64,000 bases of DNA from Spirosoma pollinicola (GTDB taxonomy: Bacteria; Bacteroidota; Bacteroidia; Cytophagales; Spirosomataceae). The notes beneath the pieces are model-generated. The model saw only the letters and a program-made list of their open reading frames with translations, was not told where the DNA came from and did not search any database. Location: positions 806,001 to 870,000 of the forward strand of contig NZ_CP025096.1 of NCBI RefSeq assembly GCF_002831565.1. Direction: 5' to 3'. Of the stretch, positions 7,480 to 15,943 are shown one piece after another. Numbering within the stretch: position 1 is the first letter of the stretch; every line of letters begins with the position of its first letter. A program made the position numbers and the translations under genes.

Positions 7480-8463
7480 TTATTTGACTTTATTAATAAT
7501 CATTAGCCATAATTCTCTCCAAGTAGGCAAAACATCAAGCCGTCTGGTATCTACAGATTTAAGCGTCTCTATGTATTCTTTTAAAGGTACTAGTTTGGGG
7601 CTTTCTGAATTATAGGCATTATGCATTTCAGAAATCATAGAATGTAAAGCACTAATATGCGTCTTATTCTGGTGGACAATAAGAATCTGTCTATTGATTA
7701 GGTTTTGTGCCTCCAGTCTTAAGCTGGCAATTTCATTAACATGATCAAACTCTTCGAATAACTCCCGAATTGGATAAAGGAGTAGATTGGGTATTCGTTG
7801 ATGATCATGCCTATCCTTACGGTCCATTAGGGCCCAAAATCTGTTTAGTAAAGAATTAAATTTTGTACTTATATCTTCATGCCTACCCTTCAAATCGTAC
7901 TTAGCTAAATTACGTCTAACTTCTTTACACTGATTCACAAACTCATTCATTGCACCGGCCTGCTCCACTCGCAATCTTTCCGTATCAGAAGCTACCTTAT
8001 TGTGGTGTTTTTGAAATTCAATTAATGAGTTATCCAGGAAATCGAATAATATAAAAATGTTAGATATATCATCCCCTGGTATTCGATTGATAGAGGCATG
8101 ATAATAGTCTTCTTGGGTGATCTTATTGGCAATTCGTTGTATACTAACAGGGGGCTTTTCTGTGATTGATGGTATTTCCAGTGGATCTTTGGCATGCTCG
8201 GTATATATTCCAGGCATAATCTCAAACGTAGTGCCCAATGACAGTACAGCATCGTTAACTAAAAATTGCAAATACTTAAGCCGACTTTCTTCTAATTCTG
8301 ACTTGCGTTGTCTTTCATTTTTGATTTGGTCTACTTGCCCTCGCCAATAGATGTATAGTGGAACTCCAACGGCTGTTATTACGGTAAGAAATTGAAAAAA
8401 ATAGTCCCAAAATTTACTTTCTTCAGCTGCAGCAAACTCGCCAAATTGAAAAATAATGTTCAT
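7480..8463 (-). CDS. Membrane-anchored helical protein of unknown function
   Basis: A 327-residue protein with one N-terminal membrane helix (about residues 20-40, FFQFLTVITAVGVPLYIYW). A long, charged, mostly helical cytoplasmic part follows, with coiled-coil tendency at 45-65 and 155-200. No catalytic motif is evident. The gene is AT-rich, stands alone between a terminator and umuC, and looks like acquired cargo. This arrangement (one membrane helix plus a large helical domain) is common among phage-exclusion and other defence proteins, but no such family could be recognised. Confidence 0.7.
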   Translation of the reverse strand: MNIIFQFGEFAAAEESKFWDYFFQFLTVITAVGVPLYIYWRGQVDQIKNERQRKSELEESRLKYLQFLVNDAVLSLGTTFEIMPGIYTEHAKDPLEIPSITEKPPVSIQRIANKITQEDYYHASINRIPGDDISNIFILFDFLDNSLIEFQKHHNKVASDTERLRVEQAGAMNEFVNQCKEVRRNLAKYDLKGRHEDISTKFNSLLNRFWALMDRKDRHDHQRIPNLLLYPIRELFEEFDHVNEIASLRLEAQNLINRQILIVHQNKTHISALHSMISEMHNAYNSESPKLVPLKEYIETLKSVDTRRLDVLPTWRELWLMIINKVK

Positions 8464-8590
8464 ACTTGATGGTGTGGACGTTAATAGCCTTAATTCAGAA
8501 AGAATTTTAACAGATAAACTTAGGTCTGTATACCATTAAAATAAATATTATACAGATAAAGCGTTCTCCTAGTTCGTAGTAAAATGAAAA

Positions 8591-9871
8591 TTAACGGACG
8601 CTCAATATGTCATTCCACTTTGTTGTGTAACACGGAGATAGATACTTACGATTTTGTTCCCAGTCGGGACTGAAACTCTGATTGGCCAGCCGAACGGTTC
8701 CCCGGCCGTGGCGTTGATTGAGCCGATCCATCACGCCCGAGAGTTTGACCAGCCGCTCATCGGGCCCATCGATGAAAATTCCCTTTTGCCGGTAATCACT
8801 CGGCACAAAGCCCGATAAAATAATCCCTACTTTCTGATAGGCATAGCCGAACATAAAAATAGACTTCAGTACCGACTCGCCGTAGCGAACGAGTTCTACC
8901 GGACTAGCCGTCGGATGGGGCAAGGTAATCGAGCGTGAATTATAGTACTGCTTGGCGGGCTGGCCATTAGGGGATTTTTTGAACCGGTTGGTGTGCAGAA
9001 ACACCGTCAGGGTACTGCACAATGAATCCTGCTTGCGAAGCTTCTCACTGGCTTTAATCAGATACGTGGTCATCGCTTCGGTAATGGTTTTGAGATCAGG
9101 CACCAGTCGACCGAACGAAGGAGCCGTGCAGATCACTTTTTTGGGCGGCTGGCCCACCTCCAGCATTCGGCAGGGAAACCCACGCAGTTCGTGAACAAGC
9201 CGGAGTCCGTTGACGGTCATGACCTGATTGATCCAGTCGTCATTGGCATCGCGCAGCTGGGCAGCGGTGGCAATCCCATTTCGCTTGAGCATACCAGCAT
9301 ACCGACGGCCCACGCCCCACAGATCACCCACGGGAAAGCCGGAAAGAACCTCCTCGATGAACTCGGGTGTATCCAGTACGCACACTCCGTTTAATTCGGG
9401 TCGTTGTTTAGCCGTTCGGTTAGCGACCTTGGCAAGCGTTTTGGTTTCGCCAAAGCCGACGCTGACCGGAATCCTCAGCCACTGCTGGGCCGTGGCGCGA
9501 ATGGATTCACCCAGCCCCCGGTACGTTGGGTACAGTCCTTCGTAACCATCAGCCTGAATGAACGCTTCATCAATGCTATAAACCTCCACATCCTCCACAA
9601 AATGCGTGAGTGTGCTCATGAGCCGTGCACTCATATCGCCATACAAGGTGTAGTTCGAGCTAAACACGGCGACGCTATGCTGATCGATCAACTCCGCCAG
9701 TTGAAAGAAGGGTGCCCCCATTTTGATGCCGAGCGCCTTAGCCTCGTTGGAACGGGCCACCACGCACCCGTCGTTGTTGGAGAGTACCACGACGGGCCGA
9801 CCGATCAGGCTCGGATCGAAGCTGCGCTGACAGCTTGCGTAAAAATTATTGGCGTCAACAAGGCCCAGCAT
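8591..9871 (-). CDS. umuC: Y-family DNA polymerase, UmuC subunit of Pol V
   Basis: Error-prone translesion polymerase that works with cleaved UmuD. At 426 residues it matches UmuC length. The catalytic N terminus has [17 protein letters not shown] and the SIDEAF metal-binding motif (about residue 100). Then come the [16 protein letters not shown] finger segment, the helix-hairpin-helix region ([17 protein letters not shown]), and a UmuC-specific C-terminal domain. The gene is the second of a umuDC operon, separated from umuD by two bases. Prophages and conjugative elements often carry such cassettes. Confidence 0.95.
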   Translation of the reverse strand: MLGLVDANNFYASCQRSFDPSLIGRPVVVLSNNDGCVVARSNEAKALGIKMGAPFFQLAELIDQHSVAVFSSNYTLYGDMSARLMSTLTHFVEDVEVYSIDEAFIQADGYEGLYPTYRGLGESIRATAQQWLRIPVSVGFGETKTLAKVANRTAKQRPELNGVCVLDTPEFIEEVLSGFPVGDLWGVGRRYAGMLKRNGIATAAQLRDANDDWINQVMTVNGLRLVHELRGFPCRMLEVGQPPKKVICTAPSFGRLVPDLKTITEAMTTYLIKASEKLRKQDSLCSTLTVFLHTNRFKKSPNGQPAKQYYNSRSITLPHPTASPVELVRYGESVLKSIFMFGYAYQKVGIILSGFVPSDYRQKGIFIDGPDERLVKLSGVMDRLNQRHGRGTVRLANQSFSPDWEQNRKYLSPCYTTKWNDILSVR

Positions 9872-9873
9872 GA

Positions 9874-10320
9874 TCAGAATTTTTGAAGGTTATAGGTCAC
9901 CACGCCAGTGACCGAGAAATTCTCGCCCGGATGCACGTAAATGGGTGTGTAATTGGAGTTAGAAGATTCCAGCACGATCATTTTGTCCACGTACCGAATG
10001 CGTTTGACGGCGTGGCCCCCATCATACCAGACAATCACGATTTTACCATCACTGGGCGTTCGCGAGCAGTCCACGATCAATACATCGCCCGGCTCGATAC
10101 GATCGCCAATCATGCTGTCACCGGTCACGCGCACAAAATAGGTCGCTTCGGGGCTGGTTATGCACAGGTCGTTAAGATCACAGACTTTATCCAGATAGCT
10201 CTCAGCCGGTGAGGGAAAGCCACCCTGAACGAGCGAAGAAAAAAACGGCATCAGGTAGCGGGTGGAGGCAGTTACCTTCACCATTGCGTCTGGCTCAAGG
10301 TGGTCTATCCTGTCAATCAT
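9874..10320 (-). CDS. umuD: UmuD-like S24 peptidase, Pol V accessory subunit
   Basis: A 148-residue UmuD homologue. It self-cleaves on RecA filaments, and the product binds UmuC. The Ser-Lys dyad is seen at Ser69 (GDSM) and Lys106 (AVKRI). The cleavage region [11 protein letters not shown] lines up with the E. coli LVQCGFPSPAA segment, so the scissile bond would be Gly33-Gly34 rather than the usual Cys/Ala-Gly. The first 24 residues are longer than the minimal UmuD and contain no DNA-binding domain. It is the first gene of umuDC, divergent from a small KOW-like gene across a dyad-rich promoter region. Confidence 0.93.
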   Translation of the reverse strand: MIDRIDHLEPDAMVKVTASTRYLMPFFSSLVQGGFPSPAESYLDKVCDLNDLCITSPEATYFVRVTGDSMIGDRIEPGDVLIVDCSRTPSDGKIVIVWYDGGHAVKRIRYVDKMIVLESSNSNYTPIYVHPGENFSVTGVVTYNLQKF

Positions 10321-10351
10321 AGCGGGTCATTACGTGACAAAACGCTATATT

Positions 10352-10401
10352 ATACTTTTGTTATATATATTGCAACTATGGTATAGTGAAAAATATTTTT
10401 G
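10352..10401. promoter_or_regulatory. Divergent control region of umuDC and the 10.4 kb gene
   Basis: For the rightward gene, TTG at 10370 and TATTTTTG at 10394-10401 (21-base spacer) fit a Bacteroidota promoter. A dyad ACTAT-N3-ATAGT (10375-10387) sits between them. A degenerate copy of the XRE-type box (ATACTTTTG then TATAT, 10352-10366) lies on the umuD side, together with a leftward TATAAT. Binding by LexA or the S24 repressor is plausible but unproven. Confidence 0.45.
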
Positions 10402-10419
10402 ATATAGGGCTAACAAGCG

Positions 10420-10626
10420 ATGAAAACAGTAATATCGCCGGGTGACCGGGTGCGGGTAATTAAACTGGTGAACGGTTATGGGCGGGGTTATTATGCGGGT
10501 ACGGTGCTGACCTGGACCAAATCGGGAAGACTCAGGGTCAAAGCGGACAGCGGTACTGTAGCTGTTGTGTCGGGTGATTTAGTCAAAAAGATAGCCGATG
10601 GAGTAGCTAAAGACGTCAATGCATAA
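10420..10626 (+). CDS. Small SH3/KOW-like protein
   Basis: A 68-residue beta-rich basic protein. GDRVRVIKLVNGYGRGYYAG followed by SGRLRVKADSGTVAVV reads like a small SH3/KOW barrel of the type that binds nucleic acid or partner proteins. It begins 18 bases after a TATTTTTG promoter element and faces umuD divergently, so it may share damage or repressor control with umuDC. Function is unknown; the gene is supported by its promoter and composition. Confidence 0.6.
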   Translation: MKTVISPGDRVRVIKLVNGYGRGYYAGTVLTWTKSGRLRVKADSGTVAVVSGDLVKKIADGVAKDVNA

Positions 10627-10716
10627 AAACGGGGTAGATCTATATCGTAATGGTCTTTTTGAGTCTGTTGACCGTATTATGCATTGATCCACTCGTTTAA
10701 ACATTGTATCCCTTTT

Positions 10717-11814
10717 ATGGTAAGAAAACTTTTACTTATAATTCTGTTGGGTCTCTGCACGGGCTATTCAACTTTTGCTCAGGATCCGTTTGTAGGTATA
10801 CCCGTTATTAACCCTCCCGATCTGGTTACCGGCCATACCGCTGTTGTTACTTTCCCGTTTGGCAATGCGAGTGCAAACCCGGTTTCCGTTGACAAGGCGG
10901 ATCAACTTGTCTACACGTTTATTGTATTACCGTATGAATGTCTTAGAGTAACTAGTTTCAGTCTGACAGCGTCTGCAGGTGCAACCTATACCCCTGATAA
11001 CCTAATTGTGACCTCAGACACCGTTTTTATTCCTTATAACCCCCCTATAATTACTTTTGGAGGTAATGTCACCCGGTTCACCATAAAACAAAAAGATACT
11101 TCTCTGCCCATACCTGGTCAGGCTACTTATAATTTGGTTATATCCATGCTGGCTATTGCCCCTTTTTACAACGGTGCTTATGTGCAAGGAGCTGTGACCT
11201 CTAGTGGAATCAGTACAAATATCCCCACCAATGATTACGGGACAACTTCAGTTAGAATACAGGGCCCTATGCCCGTATCGTTGGTTTCCTTCACCGCAAA
11301 GGCTCAGCCAGATCATTCTGTTAAGTTGGCGTGGACAACTTCCTTGGAAACCAACAACAAGGGCTTTTTGATTGAGCGCAGCAAAGACCTGAAAGCCTTT
11401 GAGAAAGTTAGCGAGCTAAGTGAGGTAGCTGCCAACAGTCATGCCGAGCAGCATTATTCCTTGACTGACCAGTTCCCTTATACGGGTACCAGCTATTACC
11501 GACTGACTCAGATTGATCTAGGTGGTAGAACAACAAGTTTCCCAGTCGTATCGGTGGTGTTGCGAGACGGTGCCTATGGCGTATTCCCCAATCCAGTTCT
11601 TAGTGACCAGCCATTTCGGGTGAGTATGGATGAGCCCGAAACGGCCAGTGTGAATATCTACGGGGCGGATGGCCGGGTAGTGCCGTTTCAGAAAGTGAGT
11701 GTAGAGCCGAACAAGCTATTGTTGAAAGCGTCGGGAAAGCGCGCCAAGGGTGTTTACATATTGACGGTTGAAGAACGGGGTCAAACTCGCAGGCATCGGT
11801 TAGTGATTGACTAA
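10717..11814 (+). CDS. Secreted protein with type IX secretion (type A) sorting domain
   Basis: A 365-residue exported protein. ATG at 10717 is chosen because it places a signal peptide right at the N terminus (KLLLIILLGLCTGYSTFA, then QD). The middle is beta-rich with no recognised domain. From about residue 190, PVSLVSFTAKAQ begins the usual Ig-like linker of Bacteroidota. The last 80 residues (YGVFPNPVLS... to the final KGVYILTVEERGQTRRHRLVID) form a type IX secretion C-terminal sorting domain that is removed after export. Such a gene inside a prophage is unusual and may be a lysogenic-conversion trait. Confidence 0.85.
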   Translation: MVRKLLLIILLGLCTGYSTFAQDPFVGIPVINPPDLVTGHTAVVTFPFGNASANPVSVDKADQLVYTFIVLPYECLRVTSFSLTASAGATYTPDNLIVTSDTVFIPYNPPIITFGGNVTRFTIKQKDTSLPIPGQATYNLVISMLAIAPFYNGAYVQGAVTSSGISTNIPTNDYGTTSVRIQGPMPVSLVSFTAKAQPDHSVKLAWTTSLETNNKGFLIERSKDLKAFEKVSELSEVAANSHAEQHYSLTDQFPYTGTSYYRLTQIDLGGRTTSFPVVSVVLRDGAYGVFPNPVLSDQPFRVSMDEPETASVNIYGADGRVVPFQKVSVEPNKLLLKASGKRAKGVYILTVEERGQTRRHRLVID

Positions 11815-11957
11815 ATTCTTTACGCTGACTGGATGTTTATTCTTGTGAGAGCGAAAGCTTAAGCGCAGAGCGGATACCGGAACGTTATGAGTCGTTTCCA
11901 GCGATCTGGTTAAGAAGGTGGCTATCTAGAAGGAGTCGTTTATTAAATAAAAGCCTA

Positions 11958-13775
11958 TCATCCTATATCTTGTACACTTTTAAAAGCGTCTAAGATATCA
12001 ACAGATACTAACATCGGAATTTCATCTATTATTTTATTAATTATTTCAAGTTTTAAAGCTTCCTCCTTTCCTCTCTTGATCTCATGAAGTTTAGGAAATG
12101 CTTTAATAATTAACTCTTCCAAATCATGACCTTGAAATTGCAAATACCAAATTGGAATTTCTATTTGTAAATTGTTTATTAGTTGAACGGTTTTTTTTTC
12201 ACCCGCTTGAGCTGATGCTACTGATTGCACTTTGTCTACTATAAAGTCTGATATCGCTTGAAGTCTTCCTACAGGCAATGTCTTGAAATCTGTATGATTT
12301 TGATCATTCTGTAGACCCAAATCACTCCTATCTATAAGTTTACTTCGTAAAAGTAAAGCACCTACCAAAATGGGATCTAACAGGTAGCTTTCAATACTAT
12401 ATCTATTACCATCTCCTAAAACTTTTATGAAATCATTACTTTTATTAGTGCTATCATAATCTATTATTCCCCAAACAAAGTTATTGCCAAATTTTCTTAA
12501 AATAGTCGTTATGTTTTTTACTTGGTCACAATTTGGAACTTTGGTACCATTTTTATCTGTCCTACTATCACCAGATGATATAAAAGATAAAGACACTTCA
12601 GGCATTAAGAGATATGATAATTTTTGGTATAGATTTTCATAATACAAAACATCATTAGGACTTTCTACAAATACTTGTCTTCTATTCTCATAATTAATAC
12701 TAAAGGAAGGGACACCTGATGTAAGTATTTTTAGCGCCTTATCTTTAGTGACCTTCTGAACTCGTTCACCAGTTTTATTTACAATAAAAATACTTTCCTC
12801 TGGTGCAAATGCAACTGTAGAGGGAGAATGTGTGGTGAGAATAACCTTAACACCTTTTGCGGCCAAAAAGACATTTTGAATGACATCAATAAATTGTTTG
12901 GACATAGCAGGGTGAAGCGAGGCATCAGGCTCATCCATTAATAATAGTTTTGGAAATGTAAGGTCAAACTCAGAGTTGTACTGGGCTAGAGCTAAAGACA
13001 TCAATATCTTTTCGCCTGAAGAAAGTTCGCTGAATTCAACCTCTGCTTTTGTTAAGTTATTTGTTAATTTTATTTCAAATACGTCATCTCTACGATAGAC
13101 GCTTGGTGTACTAATACGATAGTCTAACCGAGCTTCTGAAATTATTTTATTGGCGAAGTCCCAGGGAGCTTCACCATAAATAGCTATAAAATCTTCTTCT
13201 TCTAAATATGGATAATTATCAATTTGATTATTTTCTTTTAAAAACTTACGGTAGCGATTTTCGTCAAGCTTATCTTGATAGCTTTTGAATAGTAGTGAGA
13301 AAGATTGATGAAAAATATCTGTCCCTTTAATGCCAGCATCTAATGGTATATGAAATAAGTAATCATCTATCGTTAAATCTATTATATTCTTTTGGGCAAG
13401 TATTGATATTTTTCTTGCTGTTTTTTTGTCTTCATCTGATAACATTCTATCAAGATGAGGCGGAGCCATAAATCCATCATCGGTAAAATACTTTTTAACT
13501 TGGTTAAATCTTTGCCAGTATTCTACTACAATTTGCCTTGCAGCTTCTTTTGTTGTAATTCTATTGCTATTTGGAGCAAGACTTTGTGATGTAACAAATT
13601 TCTTAGGATTAATTTCTATACCATCATCATCATATACCGTCGAAATCTCCTGTTCAATACTATTAAGTAACTGAGTTTTTCCAGCCCCGTTTAGGCCAGT
13701 TAAAATTACTAAATTAGGGAGTTCGATAGCAAAAGAATTAAAAGATTTAAACTTCTGCTCTAATATTAATCTCAT
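11958..13775 (-). CDS. ABC-type ATPase fused to TOPRIM/DUF4435 domain (OLD/PARIS-like defence protein)
   Basis: A 605-residue protein. The N-terminal ABC ATPase (AAA_15/21 type) has Walker A GLNGAGKT at about 26-33, signature ELSSGEKILMSLAL, Walker B PKLLLMDEPDASLHP and an H-loop LTTHSPSTV. From about residue 360, VFVESPNDVLYYENLY and GIIDYDST supply the Glu and DxD acids of a TOPRIM fold, most like DUF4435. This order matches OLD nucleases and single-chain versions of the PARIS pair AriA-AriB, which respond to phage proteins. The gene is clearly AT-rich against its surroundings, stands alone, and is probably acquired cargo used against competing phages. The exact class is undecided. Confidence 0.8.
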   Translation of the reverse strand: MRLILEQKFKSFNSFAIELPNLVILTGLNGAGKTQLLNSIEQEISTVYDDDGIEINPKKFVTSQSLAPNSNRITTKEAARQIVVEYWQRFNQVKKYFTDDGFMAPPHLDRMLSDEDKKTARKISILAQKNIIDLTIDDYLFHIPLDAGIKGTDIFHQSFSLLFKSYQDKLDENRYRKFLKENNQIDNYPYLEEEDFIAIYGEAPWDFANKIISEARLDYRISTPSVYRRDDVFEIKLTNNLTKAEVEFSELSSGEKILMSLALAQYNSEFDLTFPKLLLMDEPDASLHPAMSKQFIDVIQNVFLAAKGVKVILTTHSPSTVAFAPEESIFIVNKTGERVQKVTKDKALKILTSGVPSFSINYENRRQVFVESPNDVLYYENLYQKLSYLLMPEVSLSFISSGDSRTDKNGTKVPNCDQVKNITTILRKFGNNFVWGIIDYDSTNKSNDFIKVLGDGNRYSIESYLLDPILVGALLLRSKLIDRSDLGLQNDQNHTDFKTLPVGRLQAISDFIVDKVQSVASAQAGEKKTVQLINNLQIEIPIWYLQFQGHDLEELIIKAFPKLHEIKRGKEEALKLEIINKIIDEIPMLVSVDILDAFKSVQDIG

Positions 13776-14010
13776 ATATTTATAGCATAATTGGGTTAAA
13801 ATGACACTTCATTGTGAATGATCTTAAAAGCGAATTATTATAACACTCTACTGTGTAATCAATATGTCTTTCCAGCGCATCATAGGCTGGGGTTTGACCC
13901 ACTTACTGATCCAAATAAGATGATCTCCCCCTTTCCTCATTAAATAACCGGTTTTGATTGGTATATCGTTTAGAGTAGATCTTGTGGTAAATTAAAGGAA
14001 CTTGTTTCCT

Positions 14011-14043
14011 ACAGCAGTTACTCCTTGGGTGGCTGCTGTTTTT
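14011..14043 (+). terminator. Rightward terminator-like hairpin in the 13.8-14.07 kb gap
   Basis: ACAGCAG and CTGCTGT pair around a 15-base loop and are followed by TTTT on the plus strand. No rightward gene precedes it. Nothing else is recognised in the 13776-14071 gap, which separates the ATPase-TOPRIM gene from the leftward early operon. Confidence 0.45.
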
Positions 14044-14071
14044 ACAATACGTGGGTATTGAGCTTACCAGG

Positions 14072-14272
14072 TTACTGTTCATAGAAAAATTCCTGAAACG
14101 CTTCCTTGACCGATTTGCCCTCAGCAAAGTAGTCCTCCCGCAGACTTTTCCAGTCAGTGTTATTGATCGAGCCTTCAATGAAGTTATCGGCCTGCTGCAA
14201 GGCGATAAACGCATCCCGATACTCCAGCCAGTTGGTGATGTTTTTCTTAATCACCGGTACCACATCGGCCAC
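14072..14272 (-). CDS. Small helical phage protein, last gene of the early operon
   Basis: A 66-residue protein starting at GTG 14272; no ATG is available in frame. The sequence (NWLEYRDAFIALQQADNFI, SLREDYFAEGKSVKEAFQEF) is amphipathic and protein-like. It lies in the same frame as the YopX gene, separated by its TGA and seven codons, so the two may once have been one gene or may be read through. Function unknown. It is the final gene of the leftward operon. Confidence 0.5.
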   Translation of the reverse strand: MADVVPVIKKNITNWLEYRDAFIALQQADNFIEGSINNTDWKSLREDYFAEGKSVKEAFQEFFYEQ

Positions 14273-14293
14273 GTGGGCAAAGCGGGCATCATC

Positions 14294-14743
14294 TCAACGA
14301 TCAAACTCCTCCTCATCCTGATGCTCGGGAGCGATCAGGGTATAGTTCTCAAAGATGTTGCCCACTATAACCGCATCGGGTAGGGTCGATAAAATTTCCA
14401 GATTATAGAACGTTTCAAGCTCATTTGCGTGGTATTTACTGACTAGACCAAAAGCCCCGTTTATAAAGCCAATAGCGTTGTACTCGAAACTCTGGCCTTT
14501 AACAACGCCTAAGTCCTCAAACGTGGATTCAATGATGTGGCCTTCGTAGATCTCTTTTCCATTCTTATCGGTGATGCCGGTGAACTGGAGCAGGTGGCAA
14601 TCACTTCGTTTTACAGGATCTGCTACCGTAGAAAAGCCATCTGAGTCGGCTTCAAAGATTCTGTAGGTGTCAAAGCCGTAGACCCGGAAGAGTCGTTTGG
14701 TCGGGGTATGCCAGGCCATAAATTTGATAGGTCGCTGATTCAT
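14294..14743 (-). CDS. YopX family protein
   Basis: A 149-residue YopX-type phage protein. It opens with PIKFMAWHTPTKRLFRVYG, has the family phrase LLQFTGITDKNGKEIYEGHI, and ends with a segment giving DAVIVGNIFENYTL. YopX proteins are frequent in phages and conjugative elements and form large oligomers; the biochemical role is unknown. The start codon overlaps the stop of the preceding gene (4-base ATGA overlap), tying it into the early operon. Identification is confident from the two signature phrases. Confidence 0.9.
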   Translation of the reverse strand: MNQRPIKFMAWHTPTKRLFRVYGFDTYRIFEADSDGFSTVADPVKRSDCHLLQFTGITDKNGKEIYEGHIIESTFEDLGVVKGQSFEYNAIGFINGAFGLVSKYHANELETFYNLEILSTLPDAVIVGNIFENYTLIAPEHQDEEEFDR

Positions 14744-14913
14744 TTGGGAATCTGTCTTAATAGTTTACGTCGAATACTATTGGCCTTCTCCAGATCGACC
14801 AGGCTAATGCCCGTTCGCTTACGCAGGGAGGGACTGGCCATGTAGAGCTCGATGCCGACCTTGAGCAGGTAGGCGGCTGTTTTGAGGTCATTGGGGGAAG
14901 GTGATTTGCTCAT
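14740..14913 (-). CDS. Small early-operon protein
   Basis: A 57-residue basic helical protein. ATG at 14913 is preferred because it overlaps the stop of the upstream zinc-binding gene by 4 bases (ATGA). Its own stop overlaps the YopX start in the same way. The sequence (DLKTAAYLLKVGIELYMASP, then basic RRKLLRQIPK) has no known motif. Two coupling overlaps make it a credible gene of unknown function. Confidence 0.65.
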   Translation of the reverse strand: MSKSPSPNDLKTAAYLLKVGIELYMASPSLRKRTGISLVDLEKANSIRRKLLRQIPK

Positions 14914-15377
14914 CGCTTTTTTTGCTTGATTTTGGGGGTAGGCGGGCAATAGTAACAACTCATAATGGGCCGAATCCAGACCGGATCCCCGTTCTCTGCC
15001 ACCTCATCCGATTTTTCCCAGCCAAAGCCCCTCATCCGATCATCGTGGTGCACCTGGGGGATGTGGCTGGCTTTGCTGACATGCCCACAGGCTTTACAGC
15101 GAAACTTTTCCCAGATCGTGCCCGTCGGCTTTGGTTGAAACAGACCACAGGCCTGGTAACGGCTGTTATGGTCGGTCTTGGGGGAGGAAGAAACTTCACG
15201 CTTTTCACACTTGGAATAACTTTTGGCGTACTGTCTGAAAAACTGAAACTGGCAGTCCTTACACTTTTTTCCCGCAGGCCCCTCCCCATACACCGGAATG
15301 AGCGGATTCGTTTTGGGCTTGCCGGGCTTGCCCGATTTGACGGGCATAGGAATCTCCTCACCAAACAGGTTTTTCAT
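14910..15377 (-). CDS. Cysteine-rich zinc-ribbon-like phage protein
   Basis: A 155-residue basic protein. It has several metal-binding pairs: CKDCQ and later SKCEK in the first half, CKAC with CYYC in the second, plus a HHDD segment. This suggests one or two zinc-bound knuckles and a nucleic-acid-related role, similar to NinG-type or HNH-adjacent early phage proteins, but no nuclease motif is certain. It overlaps its neighbours on both sides by 4 bases within the leftward operon. Confidence 0.65.
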   Translation of the reverse strand: MKNLFGEEIPMPVKSGKPGKPKTNPLIPVYGEGPAGKKCKDCQFQFFRQYAKSYSKCEKREVSSSPKTDHNSRYQACGLFQPKPTGTIWEKFRCKACGHVSKASHIPQVHHDDRMRGFGWEKSDEVAENGDPVWIRPIMSCYYCPPTPKIKQKKR

Positions 15378-15619
15378 GGCTGTTTAGGGGTTGCGGGTTT
15401 GCGATAGCCAAAGGAATACACCATGAAGCCCAGTGATTCAGCCCGTTTGTCCAACGCATCCAGAACGGCCTGAAAGCTGTTATCCATTAGCGGATGAGGG
15501 GACTGGCGTTTGTTCCAGGCGAGCACCGTAATGCGCACCTCGTTCAAATCCATCCAGTCGTCGATGGTGCTGATTTCAGCTTCGAACTGGTCAAGTGTTT
15601 TAATGCTGGAGAAGATCAT
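15374..15619 (-). CDS. Small early-operon protein
   Basis: An 81-residue protein beginning at ATG 15619 (the longer frame would extend into the promoter-like gap). The sequence TLDQFEAEISTIDDWMDLN and the C-terminal GFMVYSFGYRKPATPKQP look like genuine protein with mixed helix and strand. Its stop overlaps the start of the zinc-ribbon gene by 4 bases. No family is recognised. Confidence 0.6.
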   Translation of the reverse strand: MIFSSIKTLDQFEAEISTIDDWMDLNEVRITVLAWNKRQSPHPLMDNSFQAVLDALDKRAESLGFMVYSFGYRKPATPKQP

Positions 15620-15686
15620 CGTTATATTGTTTACTACAGTTGATGGCAGGTATGTGACGCTTCCCCGCCCAGTCAGTCTATTGTAT

Positions 15687-15845
15687 ATGACACGCACCTA
15701 CGACTGGCTTCTGGTCTCCCTGCTTGGGCTGGCCTACACCTTGATTGACGCATTGGAACCCGAGCAGATAGGCTCTGAGAAGCAAGACCCGGATTGGCTA
15801 ATGGGCTATTCGGGCAATAGTTCCAAGTCCTATATTCTCCCATAA
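15687..15845 (+). CDS. Possible small membrane protein on the opposite strand
   Basis: A 52-residue frame starting at ATG 15687, with one hydrophobic segment (WLLVSLLGLAYTLIDAL) and an acidic tail. It is the only plausible gene in the 15620-15943 gap and runs against the early operon. A leftward reading of the same gap gives a short helical stretch ending in RIMGEYRTWNYCP without a good start, so either strand could hold a decayed gene. Support is weak. Confidence 0.28.
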   Translation: MTRTYDWLLVSLLGLAYTLIDALEPEQIGSEKQDPDWLMGYSGNSSKSYILP

Positions 15846-15943
15846 TCCTGTTCTGGTAGTCCTGCACGGTTTTGACGAACGCCCAGCGGACAGATAAGCA
15901 AACATGGGCTCATTACCTGTTGGGTAAATCGCTGGTTCTTGTC

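Noticed and set aside
13903..14214. 103-codon leftward frame
   Set aside because: Basic, low-quality composition, out of frame with and overlapping the better-supported 14072-14272 gene; covers the 14.01 kb hairpin.
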